Assembly (NCBI GenBank): GCA_027311945.1 | Contig: DAICXZ010000016.1 | Span: 1 to 33,234 of the forward strand | Source: Erythrobacter sp. | GTDB lineage: Bacteria > Pseudomonadota > Alphaproteobacteria > Sphingomonadales > Sphingomonadaceae | DNA: 33,234 bases | Reading direction: 5' to 3' | Shown: positions 31,599 to 33,234 of the stretch, piece after piece | Position numbering within the stretch: position 1 is the first letter of the stretch | Layout: every line of letters starts with the position of its first letter | Program-made: the position numbers and the translations under genes | The notes under the pieces: generated by a model | The model's input: only the letters and a program-made list of their open reading frames with translations | Database searches by the model: none | What the model was told of the DNA's origin: nothing

Positions 31599-32099
31599 AT
31601 GAAGACGATGCAAGCGGCTCGAACGGGCGGTTGCGCCTGCGGCCATGTGCGATTTCGGGTCAAGGGCGAGCCGATCTTCGTCAACAATTGCCATTGCCGC
31701 CGCTGCCAGCAGCAGACTGGATCGACCGGTGTGGTCAACGCTTTCTACGAATCGGACCGGGTCGAGGTGCTGCAAGGCAGGCTGACCGAGCATATGTTGG
31801 TGTCGGGCAGCGGCGGCCCGCATCTGATCTGCCGCTGCCGGGAATGCGGCACGGCGCTGTGGAGCATCTACCCCCGGCTTGGGCGACTGGGCCTGGGTCT
31901 GCGCGTGGGCACGTTTGACGAGCCCGATACGTTTACGCCCGACGCGGTGATCTACACCGAAAGTGCGATGCCATGGGTTACCTTTCCCGAGGGCATTCCG
32001 CGATTTGAACAGACCTACGATTTCCGCACGCTGCTCCCTGCCGAGCGGGTGCAGCGGATGCTGGCGCTGATGGCGCAGCGCGAGGCGGGCGCAAGTTAG
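31599..32099 (+). CDS. GFA-family zinc protein
   Basis: The 166-aa protein has the zinc-binding cysteines of the GFA (CENP-V/S-hydroxymethylglutathione synthase-like) fold: CAC in GGCACGHVRF, CHCRRC in NNCHCRRCQQQTGS, and CRECG in LICRCRECGTALW. The first members were linked to formaldehyde and glutathione, but that activity has been doubted for the wider family, so no reaction is assigned. ATG at 31599 is used; a second ATG lies three codons later. The stop overlaps that of the convergent hydroxylase gene in TTAG (32096-32099). Confidence 0.9.
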   Translation: MKTMQAARTGGCACGHVRFRVKGEPIFVNNCHCRRCQQQTGSTGVVNAFYESDRVEVLQGRLTEHMLVSGSGGPHLICRCRECGTALWSIYPRLGRLGLGLRVGTFDEPDTFTPDAVIYTESAMPWVTFPEGIPRFEQTYDFRTLLPAERVQRMLALMAQREAGAS

Positions 32100-32998
32100 C
32101 GTTCGGCTTCGTGACCGGCTTGCCAGCGCGCGCGGATCATGTCCGATGTCTCGCGCGAGCCGTCGTGGCTCCATCCGGGCGGGCGCAGCAGGTAGCCGAG
32201 TTTCGCCCGCCACGGCGCGCGCCACATGTCCTGCGCGATGCCCACCCATTCGTGGAAGGCGGCCCACAGCACGCCTGCAATCCCGCCCGTGCGTTCGAGC
32301 GGCTTCACGATCCCGTAGCGGATCGGGTCTTGCTCATCCTCGGGCACGAAGGTGCCGAACATCCGGTCCCACACGATGAAGACGCCCGCGAAATTGGCAT
32401 CGAGATAGCGCGGGTTCGTGGCGTGGTGGACGCGGTGATGCGAGGGCGTGTTCATCACCGCCTCGAACCAGCGCGGCATCCGGCCCACCGCCTCGGTATG
32501 AATCCAGTATTGGTAGATGAGGTTCAGCCCGACGAGGAAGAACACCAGCGCGGGCGGAAAGCCGAGCAGGAACAGCGGCAGCCGGAACAGAAACGAGAGC
32601 GCGATAAAGCCGGTCCAGGTCTGCCGCAGCGCGGTCGAGAGGTTGTAGTGCTCGCTCGAATGGTGGACCACATGCGCGGCCCAGAACCAGCGCACCCGGT
32701 GCGCGGTCCGGTGGAACCAGTAGTAAGCGAGATCGTCGAGCACGAAGGCGAGCGGCCAGGCCCACCAGACATAGCCGATATCGAACAGCCGATAGGCATA
32801 GACGGCATTGGCCATCGCCAGCACCGCGCCGCCGGTAATCAGCCCCGCGAGCACACTGCCGATGCCGAGCGCCAGTGATGTGAAGGTGTCGCCGCCGGTA
32901 TAGCGCACGCGCCCGCTGCGCTGGCCCAACCATGCTTCAGCCAGCATGGTCACGATGAAGGCGGGGATCGCCAGCAAGGTGGGATCGGGCAAGTCCAT
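32096..32998 (-). CDS. Sterol desaturase/fatty acid hydroxylase-superfamily protein
   Basis: The 300-aa integral membrane protein carries the three histidine clusters of di-iron hydroxylases: HRTAH (96-100), HVVHHSSEH (109-117) and HHRVHH (187-192), plus His167. About five to six hydrophobic segments surround them. Such enzymes hydroxylate or desaturate lipids or carotenoids; the substrate is unknown. The last 60 residues are polar and cytoplasmic. CAGG precedes the ATG at 32998 by a few bases. Confidence 0.92.
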   Translation of the reverse strand: MDLPDPTLLAIPAFIVTMLAEAWLGQRSGRVRYTGGDTFTSLALGIGSVLAGLITGGAVLAMANAVYAYRLFDIGYVWWAWPLAFVLDDLAYYWFHRTAHRVRWFWAAHVVHHSSEHYNLSTALRQTWTGFIALSFLFRLPLFLLGFPPALVFFLVGLNLIYQYWIHTEAVGRMPRWFEAVMNTPSHHRVHHATNPRYLDANFAGVFIVWDRMFGTFVPEDEQDPIRYGIVKPLERTGGIAGVLWAAFHEWVGIAQDMWRAPWRAKLGYLLRPPGWSHDGSRETSDMIRARWQAGHEAER

Positions 32999-33096
32999 CG
33001 GACCTGAATATCGGTTCTGAAAAACAGTTGCAAAAGAAAATGCAAAATACGCGTTTGAGCGCAGGAATGTGGACGCCTTGCGGCGCGCTGCATCTT

Positions 33097-33234
33097 AGAG
33101 CGGTTTCCGTTCATTCCGGTTCGTAGCCACAGGATTTGAAGTAATTGGCGCATTCATCGGGCTGGAAGATGTCGACGAGCGTGCCGATCAGGTCCCACAG
33201 GCCGCGGACTGTGCGTTCACCGATCTTGCGCAGC
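33097..33234 (-). mobile_element. IS630-like element, left edge
   Basis: The element end appears to start after the TA at 33096-33097, with GAGCGGTTTCCG as the presumed terminal repeat, in line with IS630/Tc1-type TA insertion. Only the 3' end of its transposase is in the window. The boundary is inferred from the TA and the stop position. Confidence 0.6.
33111..33234 (-). CDS. IS630-like transposase, C-terminal end (partial)
   Basis: The visible 41 codons end LRKIGERTVRGLW, then DLIGTLVDIFQPDECANYF and KSCGYEPE before TGA. IS630-family DDE transposases end with a closely similar ECANYFxxxGYxxx motif. The catalytic core lies outside the window to the right. No start is visible. Confidence 0.8.
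   Translation of the reverse strand, partial: LRKIGERTVRGLWDLIGTLVDIFQPDECANYFKSCGYEPE

Noticed and set aside
1-33234. CRISPR array or plasmid origin
   Set aside because: No regularly spaced repeats with variable spacers were seen, and the ParA gene has no ParB or iteron-like repeats near it.

Overview
The window looks like a chromosomal segment of an alphaproteobacterium of the Sphingomonadales, most like the Erythrobacter/Porphyrobacter group. This rests on the high GC content, a ChpT-type histidine phosphotransferase, an alphaproteobacterial class A RNase P RNA, an RpoH-type sigma factor, a TorF-like porin and a pyrB gene fused by ATGA overlap to a degenerate dihydroorotase. The taxonomic placement is inference from gene content, because no database search was possible.

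Positions 1-6155 are accessory DNA. They hold a truncated aldo/keto reductase, the right half of an IS3-family element, a near-complete IS66-family element (tnpA-tnpB-broken tnpC plus an ATGA-coupled pRiA4b ORF-3-like passenger gene), a WYL-regulator stub, an unrecognised 174-aa protein and a protein with an excisionase-like helix-turn-helix. This region stops against a tRNA-Val(CAC) gene at 6156-6230, a classic integration boundary, although no integrase is visible.

Positions 6231-22955 are core chromosome. In order they carry sppA, pyrB with a pseudo-dihydroorotase, an orphan ParA ATPase with a TPR/SPOR lipoprotein, a divergent Sel1/SPOR protein, a DUF418 membrane protein, the iron-storage pair bfd-bfr with repeated iron-box-like sites, der, a CHAP-domain cell-wall protein, a small lipoprotein, glyoxalase I, a SIMPL-domain protein, a TorF-like porin and a metallophosphatase. 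Several are envelope genes: SppA, SPOR proteins, CHAP, the porin and later MtgA and an amidase.

Positions 22956-33234 hold rnpB, an AmpD-like amidase coupled to chpT, a JAMM-family metalloprotease, a small GIY-YIG protein, rluD, rpoH, a secreted M20 amidohydrolase, mtgA, a zinc CDF transporter, a MarR regulator, a GFA-family zinc protein and a fatty acid hydroxylase. The window ends in the 3' end of an IS630-like transposase gene.

The most unusual signal is a short imperfect-palindrome repeat. Two identical 34-bp copies lie in inverted orientation on either side of the GIY-YIG gene. They also supply the N-terminus of the JAMM protein and the C-terminus of the GIY-YIG protein, giving both the same 11-residue peptide. 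A third, 25-bp relative lies inside rnpB. The arrangement resembles REP elements around RAYT transposases, but with a GIY-YIG protein in place of a Y1 transposase.
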